NCBI RefSeq assembly: GCF_035989265.1
Contig: NZ_JAYKZX010000003.1
Span: 2,790,001 to 2,854,000 of the forward strand
Direction of reading: 5' to 3'
DNA from: Sphingobium sp. HWE2-09
Lineage (GTDB): Bacteria; Pseudomonadota; Alphaproteobacteria; Sphingomonadales; Sphingomonadaceae
Length of the DNA: 64,000 nt
Positions 35,006-43,520 of this stretch are shown in pieces. Numbering within the stretch: position 1 is the stretch's first letter; each line of letters opens with the position of its first letter. A model generated the notes under the pieces. It ran no database searches and was not told where the DNA came from. It was given only the letters and a program-made list of their open reading frames with translations. The position numbers were made by a program, and so were the translations under genes.

Positions 35006-35736
35006 GCGCGATGAGTTGCGGATCATCCCTCTCCCGCTCGCCGGTACGGGGCGAGCGGGGGACGGCCTCTCACCGAAGAGCGCCGTGCCGACGCGGATGT
35101 CGGTCGCGCCCAGCATGATCGCGGTTTCATAATCGCCCGACATGCCCATGGAGAGGCGGTCCAGCCCCTCCTCGTGCGCGATCTTCGCCAATAGCGCAAA
35201 GAAAGGCGCAGCCTCGATGTCGGCGGGGGGACGCACATCAGGCCAGCGATCGGAATGTCGGCGGCGCGTGCGGCGGCGATCAGCGCGGGCGTGTCGGCAA
35301 TGGCGCAGCCGCCCTTCTGCTCCTCCGCACCGATATTGACCTGAATGAAGCAGGGCACCTGTTTGCCTGCCGCATCCATCGCCCTGGCGAGCGCGGTGAG
35401 CAGCGATAAGCGGTCGAGGCTGTGGATCACATCGAACAGGGCGACGGCGTCGGTGGCCTTGTTCGATTGCAACTGGCCGACCAGATGCAGGTCCACGCCA
35501 GAAAATTCCTCCCGCAGCGCGGGCCATTTGTCCTGTGCTTCCTGCACGCGATTTTCGCCGAACGCGCGCTGCCCGGCTTGGAGCAGCGGACGGATCGCGT
35601 CGGCGTCGTGCGTCTTGGACACGGCGATCAGATTGATATCAGCGGCGCTGCGATCGGTCAGGCGGGCGGCGCGGTCGATACTGTCGCGCAAAGTGGCAAG
35701 GCGTTCCGCCGCGTCGATAATTCTGTCTGTGGTCAT
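35003..35736 (-). pseudogene. yggS: YggS family PLP homeostasis protein, broken by one missing base
   Basis: YggS/PROSC proteins bind pyridoxal phosphate and balance its pool. The first frame, from ATG 35736, gives AVSKTHDADAIRPLL (PLP lysine), FGENRVQEAQDKW, HLVGQLQSNK and ends at LMCVPP. The other frame then gives DIEAAPFFALLAKIAHEEG, LSMGMSGDYETAIMLGATDIRVG and FGERP. Adding one base to the run of six G at 35225-35230 (C on the coding strand) joins them into about 244 residues. The divergent thiE-like gene starts only 17 bases away. A base-calling error is likely. Confidence 0.85.
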
Positions 35737-35753
35737 GCGCGCTGCTATAGGCG

Positions 35754-36326
35754 ATGGTCATGCGCCATCGCCACCGCAAAAATCCGACCGGCCCCCTGCC
35801 CTCGCTTTGGCTGATGACCGATGAGCGAGTGGGGGCTGCGGCGCTGCTGGCGGCGGCGGCGCGCTTGCCCAAGGGGCGCGGCGGGATCGCGTTTCGGCAT
35901 TATCGGACCGATCCGGTGGCGCGACGGGCGTTGTTCGAAGCGTTGCGCGCTGTGGCGCGGCGGCGGCGGCTGGTGCTGCTGCTGGCCGGGTCGGCGCGGG
36001 AGGCGGCGGCGTGGCGGGCCGATGGCGTGCATGGGCGGGATGCGCGCGCCGCTGTGCGCCCGTTGCTGCGCAGCCGGGCGGTGCATGACGCACGGGAGGC
36101 GGTGGCGGCGCGGCGGGCTGGGGCCGATCTGTGTTTCGTGTCGCCCCTCTTCCCGACCCGCTCGCACCCGGGCGCTGATGCGTTGGGGCGCGTGCGCTTT
36201 GCGGCGTTGGCGCGGCAGGTCGACATGCCGGTGATGGCGTTAGGCGGCGTGCGTCGGGGGCATCGGCCTATGCTGCGCGCGATCGGCGCGGACGGCTTGG
36301 CCGCGATCGATGGGTTGTCGGGGTGA
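35754..36326 (+). CDS. Thiamine phosphate synthase (ThiE/TenI-like) family protein
   Basis: The 190-residue product (start 35754 or 35760) looks like the ThiE/TenI barrel: LWLMTDERVG at the start, GIAFRHYRTD, a mid DGVHGRDAR in place of the usual HLGQ-type motif, LCFVSPLFPTRSHPGADALG and the final MALGGVRRGHRPMLRAIGADGLAAI. The SPLFPTRSHP segment with its phosphate-binding end supports the family. Some catalytic residues differ from canonical ThiE, so it may be a divergent paralogue with another role. No other thiamine gene or TPP riboswitch is nearby. Confidence 0.75.
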   Translation: MVMRHRHRKNPTGPLPSLWLMTDERVGAAALLAAAARLPKGRGGIAFRHYRTDPVARRALFEALRAVARRRRLVLLLAGSAREAAAWRADGVHGRDARAAVRPLLRSRAVHDAREAVAARRAGADLCFVSPLFPTRSHPGADALGRVRFAALARQVDMPVMALGGVRRGHRPMLRAIGADGLAAIDGLSG

Positions 36327-36332
36327 AGCACC

Positions 36333-36416
36333 GTGCTCCCGCGAAGGCGGGAGCCTAGTTCCGATGATGCGGTTAATCGCAACGGCGGGACTGGGTTCCC
36401 GCCTGCGCGGGAACAC
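36333..36416. repeat. Intergenic palindromic repeat, family 1
   Basis: The left arm GTGCTCCCGCGAAGGCGGGAG (36333 onward) and the right arm GGTTCCCGCCTGCGCGGGAA (ending 36416) match the elements at 3881 and 59529, with a longer spacer of about 40 bases. It fills the gap between the convergent thiE-like and HAD phosphatase genes. Confidence 0.8.
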
Positions 36417-36421
36417 CTGGT

Positions 36422-37099
36422 CTATTTCCAGTCGATCCGCGTCCAGCCTCGCTGCGCCGCCAGTTTTGCCAGCGGCCGGTGCGGGTTGGATGCGAAGGGG
36501 ATGTCGGCGAATTCCAGCATCGGCGCGTCCGATACATGGTCGGAATAGGCGCGGATATGCGCTTGGCTGCGGTCGATCGCTTCGGCGGCCATCCACGCCT
36601 TGATCATGCGCAGCTTGCCGGTGTCGTAGCAATTTTCGCCCGCGATCTTTGCGCGGACATAGCGCAAATCCTGGCTCAGATGATCGGTGGCGATGACCGC
36701 GTCGAAGCCCAGCCGCCGCGCGATCGGTTCGACGTACAGGCGGTAGGAGGCGGTGGCGAGCACCAGCCGATAGCCGTCGGCCCGATCCTGCGCGATCTGC
36801 GCCACCGCGCCCGCGCGCAGGTTACTGGCGATCACCCGGTCGGCATAGCTTTCGACATGCGGCATCAATTTCGCGCGCTCGACGTTCCAGCCGATCATCA
36901 GCGCCTGATTGACTTCCTTCAACCGCTGTCGGCTGACCAGCTTGAGGATATAGGCCAGCATCAACAGGATGACGCAGGGGAAAAGCACCAGCCGCCATGG
37001 TGCCATCCGCCGCGCCACATGGATCAGGAAACCGGTATAGGTGCCGGTGAAGGTCACGGTGCGGTCCATGTCGTAAATGGCCAGCCTGTGGGTCGTCAT
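36422..37099 (-). CDS. HAD-IB family phosphatase, membrane associated
   Basis: The 225-residue product has HAD motif I IYDMDRTV (catalytic Asp near residue 9), motif II LATAS, and motif III/IV region SDHVSDAPMLEFADIPFASNP, as in phosphoserine-phosphatase-like HAD-IB enzymes. A hydrophobic segment (about 35-55, LVLFPCVILLMLAYIL) suggests a membrane anchor in the cap region. The substrate is unknown. It is divergent from the Mla operon, with 98 bases between. Confidence 0.83.
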   Translation of the reverse strand: MTTHRLAIYDMDRTVTFTGTYTGFLIHVARRMAPWRLVLFPCVILLMLAYILKLVSRQRLKEVNQALMIGWNVERAKLMPHVESYADRVIASNLRAGAVAQIAQDRADGYRLVLATASYRLYVEPIARRLGFDAVIATDHLSQDLRYVRAKIAGENCYDTGKLRMIKAWMAAEAIDRSQAHIRAYSDHVSDAPMLEFADIPFASNPHRPLAKLAAQRGWTRIDWK

Positions 37100-37197
37100 G
37101 TCGTGTCCGAAACTTTTGCCGTTGCCCTTCGTTCTGGCTTGCGGATGGGCCGTTTCGGCTTGCCGTGCAACCGATAATGGATCACTAATCCCATCGC

Positions 37198-38307
37198 ATG
37201 AACAAAGCCGCCGAACTTGCAGAGGAAAAGCGCGACGGCGGAACCGTGGTCCGGCTTTCAGGATCGCTAGCGATTGCCTGTCTGGGCGACCTGCCGACGC
37301 GGTTGGAAGCGGTGCACGAACCGGTCAGCGCGATCGACCTGTCCGATGTCGAGCATATGGACACGATCGGTGCCTGGACCGTGCATCGCACCGCCAGGCG
37401 GCTGGGTTGCGAGATTAAAGGCGCGAGCGAAGAGCAGCAGCGCCTGATCGACGCGATCTGCGATCTGGACGAACCGATGCCGATCCGGCCGGAGCCCGTG
37501 CCCGCACTTACGCGCGTCGTCGGCCAGATCGGCGAAGCGGTGGTCGCGTCGGGCACGACGTTGATGGGGCTGCTCGGTTTCTTTGGTGCGACGCTGATCG
37601 CGACCTGGAATGTCATCCGCCATCCCCATCGGTTCCGCGTCAACGCCGTGGTGCAGCGGTTCGAGGTGGTCGGCGTGTCCGCGCTGGGCATTGTGGGCCT
37701 CATGAGTTTCCTGATCGGCATCGTCATCGCGCAGCAGGGATCGGTGCAGTTGCGCCAGTTCGGCATGGAGATGCTGACGATCAACCTGGTCGGCCGCCTG
37801 ACGTTCCGCGAACTGGGCGTGCTGATGACCGCGATCATGGTGGCTGGACGCTCCGGCTCCGCCTTTGCGGCGCAATTGGGCACGATGAAGCTGACCGAAG
37901 AGGTCGACGCGATGCGGACCATCGGCGTATCGCCGATGGAGGCGCTGGTGTTGCCGCGTACGTTGGCGGTCGTCATCATGATGCCGCTGCTGGGCTTTTA
38001 CGCGTCGGTAATGGCGGTGATCGGCGGCGGGTTCCTCTGCGCGATCGCGCTGGAAATTCCGCCCATCACCTTCCTGCAGCGTCTGCGCGAAGTCGTGCCG
38101 ATCACCGACCTGTGGGTCGGCCTGATCAAGGCGCCGGTGTTCGGCATCATCATCGCGCTGTCGGGTTGTTTCCAGGGGATGCAGGTCAAGGGCAATGCCG
38201 AGGAAGTCGGGCTGCGCACCACCGCGGCGGTCGTCCAGGCGATCTTCCTGGTGATCGTGATCGACGCTTTCTTCGCGGTCTTCTTCACCTGGGTAGGCTG
38301 GAACTGA
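37198..38307 (+). CDS. MlaE family ABC permease with N-terminal STAS-like domain
   Basis: The 369-residue product combines an N-terminal STAS-like domain (about 1-100, LSGSLAIACLGDLPTRLEAV and IDLSDVEHMDTIGAW) with a MlaE permease of five to six membrane segments (FRVNAVVQRFEVVGVSALGIVGLMSF onward; LTFRELGVLMTAIMVAGRSGSA). In the E. coli Mla system the STAS protein MlaB is separate; the fusion is common in other Proteobacteria. It moves phospholipids between membranes with MlaF and MlaD. The downstream gene overlaps its stop (TGATG). Confidence 0.9.
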   Translation: MNKAAELAEEKRDGGTVVRLSGSLAIACLGDLPTRLEAVHEPVSAIDLSDVEHMDTIGAWTVHRTARRLGCEIKGASEEQQRLIDAICDLDEPMPIRPEPVPALTRVVGQIGEAVVASGTTLMGLLGFFGATLIATWNVIRHPHRFRVNAVVQRFEVVGVSALGIVGLMSFLIGIVIAQQGSVQLRQFGMEMLTINLVGRLTFRELGVLMTAIMVAGRSGSAFAAQLGTMKLTEEVDAMRTIGVSPMEALVLPRTLAVVIMMPLLGFYASVMAVIGGGFLCAIALEIPPITFLQRLREVVPITDLWVGLIKAPVFGIIIALSGCFQGMQVKGNAEEVGLRTTAAVVQAIFLVIVIDAFFAVFFTWVGWN

Positions 38308-39191
38308 TGAGCGAAGAGGATATCAGCCAAGCCGAGGAAGAGCGGATCGAGCAGGCGCTGCAAACGTCCGATATCGCCATTTCCGTGCGTGGCCTGCGCA
38401 ACAGTTTCGGCGACCAGCTGGTGCATGACGGGCTGGACCTGGACGTGCGCCGGGGCGAGATATTGGGCGTGGTCGGCGGATCGGGCACCGGCAAGTCGGT
38501 GCTGATGCGCGCGATCATCGGCCTGCAGACGCCGGACGAAGGCGAGGTCCATGTCTTCGGCGAATCCATGGTCGGGCGGTCGGATGATGAGGCGCTGGCT
38601 ATCCGCAAGCGCTGGGGCGTGCTGTTTCAGGGCGGCGCGCTGTTTTCGACGCTGACGGTGGCCGAGAATGTCGAAGTGCCGATCCGCGAATATTATCCCA
38701 ATATCGGTGCGCAGTTGCGCGACGAGATCGCCGCCTACAAGATCCGCATGACCGGCCTGCCGACCGAAGCCGGTCCCAAATATCCGTCCGAACTGTCCGG
38801 CGGCATGAAGAAGCGCGCCGGACTGGCCCGCGCGCTGGCGCTGGACCCGGACCTCTTGTTTCTGGACGAGCCGACCGCGGGCCTGGACCCGATCGGCGCG
38901 GCGGCGTTCGATGACCAAACGCGCAAGTTGCAGCAGACGCTGGGCCTCACCGTCTTCCTCATCACCCACGATCTTGATACGCTCTATTCCATCTGCGATC
39001 GGGTGGCGGTGCTGGCGGACAAGAAGGTGACGGCGGTCGGGACGATCGACGAGTTGCTGGCAACCGATCACCCCTGGATTCAGGAATATTTCAACGGTCC
39101 GCGCGGCCGGGCCGCCACGGCGGCGGTGTCGCGGGAAAAGGATCGGGCACAGACCAAGGCGGCGCTCAGCCCGTCGGACGGAAGGCGATAG
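38307..39191 (+). CDS. MlaF family ABC transporter ATP-binding protein
   Basis: The 294-residue ATPase has Walker A GGSGTGKSVLM at residues 57-67, signature LSGGMKKRAGLARAL, Walker B LLFLDEPTAGLDP and the switch histidine in LITHDLD. An acidic N-terminal extension and a basic C-terminal tail are added to the core. It would energise the lipid transporter formed with the MlaE and MlaD genes on each side. The start codon overlaps the mlaE stop. Confidence 0.93.
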   Translation: MSEEDISQAEEERIEQALQTSDIAISVRGLRNSFGDQLVHDGLDLDVRRGEILGVVGGSGTGKSVLMRAIIGLQTPDEGEVHVFGESMVGRSDDEALAIRKRWGVLFQGGALFSTLTVAENVEVPIREYYPNIGAQLRDEIAAYKIRMTGLPTEAGPKYPSELSGGMKKRAGLARALALDPDLLFLDEPTAGLDPIGAAAFDDQTRKLQQTLGLTVFLITHDLDTLYSICDRVAVLADKKVTAVGTIDELLATDHPWIQEYFNGPRGRAATAAVSREKDRAQTKAALSPSDGRR

Positions 39192-39194
39192 GAT

Positions 39195-40157
39195 ATGGAA
39201 ACCCGCTCCAACCATGTGCTGGTGGGCACGGTCACGCTGTTGCTGCTGGCCGCGATCATGGCCGCCGCCTTCTGGTTCTCGCGCCTCTCCGATGGCGAGA
39301 ACAGGGAGTTTGACATCTTCTTCAAACAATCGGTCAGCGGCCTCGCCAAGGGGTCCAGCGTCAATTACGCCGGTGTCCCATCGGGCAAGGTCGAGAATAT
39401 CGAATTGTGGAAGCAGGATCCCAGCTTTGTGAAGGTCCGCATTTCGGTGAAGGACGGCACGCCGGTGCTGCAGGGCACGACCGCGACGATCGCGGGCGTC
39501 GGCTTTACCGGCGTCAGCGAAGTGGTGCTGGACGGCGCGGTCAAGGGCGCGCCGCCGATCGCCTGCCCCGCCAATAACGTGCCGTCGGCTTGCCCCGATG
39601 GCGTGCCGGTGATCCCGACCAAGCCGGGCGCGCTGGGCGAATTGCTCAACAACGCGCCGCAGCTGCTGGAGCGGATATCGACGCTGACCGAGCGGCTGAC
39701 CGAATTGCTGGACGACAAGAATCAACGCTCGATCGCGGGCATCCTTGCCAATGTCGAGCGCGTGTCGGGCGCCCTGGCCGATCGCAGCCCGGAAATCGCC
39801 GCCACCCTGGCCGAAGCGCGGATCGCGGTGCAGCGCACCGGCATCGCCGTCGAACAGATCGGCAAGCTGGCCGCGACCACCGATTCGATGCTGACCGACG
39901 AAGGCAAGCCGTTGATGGCCGATCTGCGCAAGAGCGTACAGGCCGCGACCCACAGCATCGAGACGCTGGACAAGACCATTGGCGAGGCGCAGCCGGGCGT
40001 GAAGGCGTTCAGCACCCAGACCATGCCGGAGGTCAACCAGCTGGTCCGCGACCTGCGCGAAATGTCGCGCTCCTTCCGCGGCGTTGCGGAAAAGCTGGAT
40101 CAGCAGGGTGCAGGTTCGCTGGTCGGATCGCCCAAGCTGCCGGACTATAAGCCATGA
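39195..40157 (+). CDS. MlaD/MCE family lipid-binding protein
   Basis: The 320-residue product has one N-terminal membrane helix (about 10-28, VGTVTLLLLAAIMAAAFWF). The MCE domain (about 40-125) follows with SVSGLAKGSSVNYAGVPSGKV and GTTATIAGVGFTGVSEVVL. A long helical C-terminal part (150-300) is predicted to form a coiled coil. Such proteins build periplasmic hexamers that carry lipids. It lies three bases after the ATPase gene, and its stop overlaps the lipoprotein gene (ATGA). Confidence 0.92.
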   Translation: METRSNHVLVGTVTLLLLAAIMAAAFWFSRLSDGENREFDIFFKQSVSGLAKGSSVNYAGVPSGKVENIELWKQDPSFVKVRISVKDGTPVLQGTTATIAGVGFTGVSEVVLDGAVKGAPPIACPANNVPSACPDGVPVIPTKPGALGELLNNAPQLLERISTLTERLTELLDDKNQRSIAGILANVERVSGALADRSPEIAATLAEARIAVQRTGIAVEQIGKLAATTDSMLTDEGKPLMADLRKSVQAATHSIETLDKTIGEAQPGVKAFSTQTMPEVNQLVRDLREMSRSFRGVAEKLDQQGAGSLVGSPKLPDYKP

Positions 40158-40801
40158 TGCCCGACACATTGATGAGAAAGACGCGGACTATGTTCCATGT
40201 GAAACACCAAAGCGCCTTTGCCGCGCTGACCGCTGCAATGCTGCTGTCGGGCTGCGTATCCTTCGGTCCCAAGCCGCCGGCGCAGCTGTTGACGCTGGAC
40301 GCTACGCAGAAGGTGCCAGCTGGGGCGTCGCGCGTGGCCGGTGGCGGACGGACGCTGATCGTGGCCGATCCCAATGCGCCCAAGATGCTGGATACGGTGC
40401 GGGTGCCGGTGGTGCTATCGCCGACGTCGGTCGCTTATGTGACCAAAGTGCAGTGGGCCGACACGCCGCGCCATCTGTTCCGCGGACTGCTGGCCGAAAC
40501 GATCTCCGCCACCACCGACCGCGTGGTGCTGGATGCCGGGCAGTTTTCCGGTGATGGCGGCCAGCGATTGAGCGGCGAACTGGTGGCGTTCGGGATCGAC
40601 TCGGCGAGCAATGCGGCCGTCGTCACCTATGACGCGGTGCTGACCACGCCCAATGGCGTCGCATTGGCGCGTCAGCGCTTTACGGCGAGCCAGCCGGTGG
40701 GCGGCAAGATCGAGGCGACGACGATCGGCATGCCGCTCAACATGGCGGCCAACAAGGTAGCGGCCGATGTGGCGGCCTGGGCGGCGGCGGTGAAGGACTG
40801 A
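40154..40801 (+). CDS. ABC-type transport auxiliary lipoprotein (PqiC-like)
   Basis: The 215-residue product has a lipobox (AMLLSGC, cysteine near residue 33) and the PqiC/YmbA-like ABC-transport auxiliary domain: LLTLDATQKVPAG, VPVVLSPTSVAYVTKVQWADTPRHLF and a final LAAWAAA-like helix. It is the fourth gene of the Mla/MCE operon and likely helps pass lipids at the outer membrane. A degenerate parS-like site (40191-40206) lies within its first codons, producing MFHVKH. Confidence 0.87.
   Translation: MMPDTLMRKTRTMFHVKHQSAFAALTAAMLLSGCVSFGPKPPAQLLTLDATQKVPAGASRVAGGGRTLIVADPNAPKMLDTVRVPVVLSPTSVAYVTKVQWADTPRHLFRGLLAETISATTDRVVLDAGQFSGDGGQRLSGELVAFGIDSASNAAVVTYDAVLTTPNGVALARQRFTASQPVGGKIEATTIGMPLNMAANKVAADVAAWAAAVKD
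40191..40206. promoter_or_regulatory. Degenerate parS-like site
   Basis: TGTTCCATGTGAAACA differs from the parS consensus TGTTTCACGTGAAACA at two of sixteen positions. It lies in the start of the PqiC-like gene, about 5 kb from the perfect site. Binding by ParB is plausible but weaker. Confidence 0.5.
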
Positions 40802-40823
40802 CGCTGCCCTAAGCGGGGAAACC

Positions 40824-43424
40824 TTAGTCCAGGCTCTTCCCTACTTGTTCCATGACGTCCTTGGACAGGCCGGGTTGCGCCAGGATGCGTTGCAGTTCCG
40901 CTCGCATCAGGGCCGCGCGCCCTTCCTCGAACCGCTTCCAACGGCCAAGCGGCGGCACCAGCCGTGCTGCCGTCTGTGGGTTGAGCCGGTCGAGCGCGAT
41001 AATGCAATCGGCAACCAGGCTGTAGCCGCGCCCCGATATATGGTGGAACGCCCACTGGTTCGCGGCGAAGGCGCCGAATAGCGATCGCACCCGATTCGGG
41101 TTCGCCAGCGTGAAGTCGCGATGCTGGGCCAGTTGCGCGATCTGCTCTACCGTATCGGGATGTAGCGCGAACGCCTGCGTCTGGAACCATTTGTCGAGCG
41201 TCAGCGCGTCGTCGCGATAGCGGTTGTAGAAGATGTCGAGCGCGGCTTCCCGCTCAGCGCTGTCGCCATTGGCGAGGGTCGCCAACGCCGCCTGCCGTTC
41301 CGTCATGTTGTCGGCGTCGCTGAACTGCGCGAAGGCGATGGCGGGGCCATCCTGCACGCCGGACGCCACCAGATAATGGAGCGCCATGCTACGCAGCTTG
41401 CGCGCGCCCTTGGCGGCGGGTGACAGGGCGAAGGCGTCGGCCTTGGTCCGGGCATGGATGTCGCGCCATAGCGGCTCCAGCGCCAGGCCGATCGTCTGTT
41501 GCAAGGCATCGCGCGCCGCGTGGATCGCATCGGGATCGACCACCTGCATCTGGTCGCCCAGATAGGCTTCACTTGGCAGGCGGATCGCTTCGGCGATGAA
41601 GGCGGGGTCGAGCAGCGGATCGGTGATGGTGTGGCGCACGGCCGCGACGACCGCTTCGGCATCCACGCTCTGCCCGGCGATCCGGCCGACCAGCACATTG
41701 ACCATCAATTGCTGCATCGCTTCATAGCGGGCGAAGGGATCGTCGTCACGGGCCGACAGGAAAGCAAGGTCGGCTTGGCTGCGGTTGGTTTCGACGATGA
41801 CGGGCGCGGAAAAGCCGCGGTTGATCGATAGGATTGGCGCATCGGTAAAGCCGGTGAAGGTGAAGCTCTGTTTGGCTTCGGTCAGCATCAGCAGGTCGTC
41901 GTCGCGATGGCCGCCGGTAGCGGCGTCGAAAAGCGCCGTGCGTAGCGGGATCGCCATCGGCAGCTTGTCGGTCTGGCCGGGGGTCGGCGCTATCGACTGC
42001 TCCAGCGTCAATTCGACAGTCTGTGCTGCAGGATCATGGGTGATGAGGGCGCGGACATGCGGGGTGCCCGCCTGCTCATACCAGCGGCGGAATTGGATGA
42101 GGTCGATCGCCCCTCCCTCCTCCATCGCCTGTACGAAATCCTCGCAGGTGGCGGCGTCGCCGTCATGCCGGTCGAAATAGAGGTCGGTGCCTGCGCGGAA
42201 CCGCTCCGGCCCCATCATCAGCGCCATCATGCGGATCAGTTCGGCACCCTTATTATAGATGGTCGCCGTGTAGAAGTTACTGATTTCCATATAGGATTCA
42301 GGCCGCACCGGATGGGCGAGCGGGCCGCTATCCTCCTGAAACTGACCGGCGCGCAAAATGCGGACATCCTCGATCCGCTTCACCGCATGCGACCCCATGT
42401 CGGCGGAGAAATTCTGGTCGCGAAAGACGGTGAAGCCTTCCTTCAGGGAAAGCTGGAACCAGTCGCGACAGGTGACGCGATTGCCCGACCAGTTGTGGAA
42501 ATATTCATGCGCGACAACGCCTTCGACGCCGTCATAATCGATATCGGTCGCGGTTTCGGGATCGGCCAATATGTAGCGCGAATTGAAGATGTTGAGACCC
42601 TTATTCTCCATCGCGCCGAAATTGAAATCGGCCACCGCCACGATGTTGAAGACGTCCAGATCATATTCGCGGCCATAGACGCGCTCGTCCCAGGCCATGC
42701 TGTTCTTGAGCGCCTGCATCGCGTGATCGGTGCGGGGGAGGTCAGCCTCCCGCACCCAGATGCCAAGCGCCACCTCACGCCCGCTCATCTTTACGAACCG
42801 GTCGGCGTTGCAGGACAGTTCACCCGCCACCAGCGCGAACAAATAGCAGGGCTTGGGGAAGGGATCGTCCCACCGCGCATAATGACGACCGTCGTCAAGG
42901 TTGCCCTGCTCGATCGGATCGCCGTTGGCGAGCAGGATGGGGAAGCGCGCCTTGTCTGCCGCCATGCGCACGCTGTAGCGCGAGAGGACATCGGGGCGAT
43001 CCGGGAAGAAGGTGATGCGCCGAAAGCCTTCCGCTTCGCATTGGGTGCAGAGCAGCCCGCCGCTGGCATAGAGACCCATCAGCTTGCTATTGCCCTCGGG
43101 CGTCAGCTCCACCAGCGTCTCGACGTCATGGGCTTCCCCCGGCAGCGCGATGATGAGCGCGCCCGCTTCGAGATGCCATTCGTCCTGCGCGAGCGAACGG
43201 CCATCGACGCAGACCGCCAGCGGCACGATGCCTTCGCCATCCAGGCGCAATGGCCGGTCATGATCGCCGTTGCGCGTGACGGACAGCGTCGCCTTTACCC
43301 GGGTCATGGCTGGGTCGAGATCGAAGTCGAGCGCGATGGTCGGGACCAGCCAGTCGGGCGGACGATAGTCCAGGCGGCGAATGACGGCAGGCGCCGCGGC
43401 GTTAGTGGAGAGCATGTCGGCCAT
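40824..43424 (-). CDS. pepN: Aminopeptidase N PepN
   Basis: PepN is a zinc M1 aminopeptidase that trims N-terminal residues in the cytoplasm. The 866-residue product has the exopeptidase motif GAMENKGLNIFNSRY and the zinc site HEYFHNWSGNRVT with the downstream glutamate in SLKEGFTVFRD (near residues 308-335). The C-terminal helical domain completes the family length. It stands convergent with the Mla operon and has its own start 96 bases from parB. Confidence 0.95.
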   Translation of the reverse strand: MADMLSTNAAAPAVIRRLDYRPPDWLVPTIALDFDLDPAMTRVKATLSVTRNGDHDRPLRLDGEGIVPLAVCVDGRSLAQDEWHLEAGALIIALPGEAHDVETLVELTPEGNSKLMGLYASGGLLCTQCEAEGFRRITFFPDRPDVLSRYSVRMAADKARFPILLANGDPIEQGNLDDGRHYARWDDPFPKPCYLFALVAGELSCNADRFVKMSGREVALGIWVREADLPRTDHAMQALKNSMAWDERVYGREYDLDVFNIVAVADFNFGAMENKGLNIFNSRYILADPETATDIDYDGVEGVVAHEYFHNWSGNRVTCRDWFQLSLKEGFTVFRDQNFSADMGSHAVKRIEDVRILRAGQFQEDSGPLAHPVRPESYMEISNFYTATIYNKGAELIRMMALMMGPERFRAGTDLYFDRHDGDAATCEDFVQAMEEGGAIDLIQFRRWYEQAGTPHVRALITHDPAAQTVELTLEQSIAPTPGQTDKLPMAIPLRTALFDAATGGHRDDDLLMLTEAKQSFTFTGFTDAPILSINRGFSAPVIVETNRSQADLAFLSARDDDPFARYEAMQQLMVNVLVGRIAGQSVDAEAVVAAVRHTITDPLLDPAFIAEAIRLPSEAYLGDQMQVVDPDAIHAARDALQQTIGLALEPLWRDIHARTKADAFALSPAAKGARKLRSMALHYLVASGVQDGPAIAFAQFSDADNMTERQAALATLANGDSAEREAALDIFYNRYRDDALTLDKWFQTQAFALHPDTVEQIAQLAQHRDFTLANPNRVRSLFGAFAANQWAFHHISGRGYSLVADCIIALDRLNPQTAARLVPPLGRWKRFEEGRAALMRAELQRILAQPGLSKDVMEQVGKSLD

Positions 43425-43520
43425 GCGATCAACCTAGGGAGCAGGGTCGCAAAAGACCAGTGCGCTTTACGTCAGCCCTGTCTCGAACCCATCGAACTTC
43501 GCGCTTAGCGGCGTTCAGAC

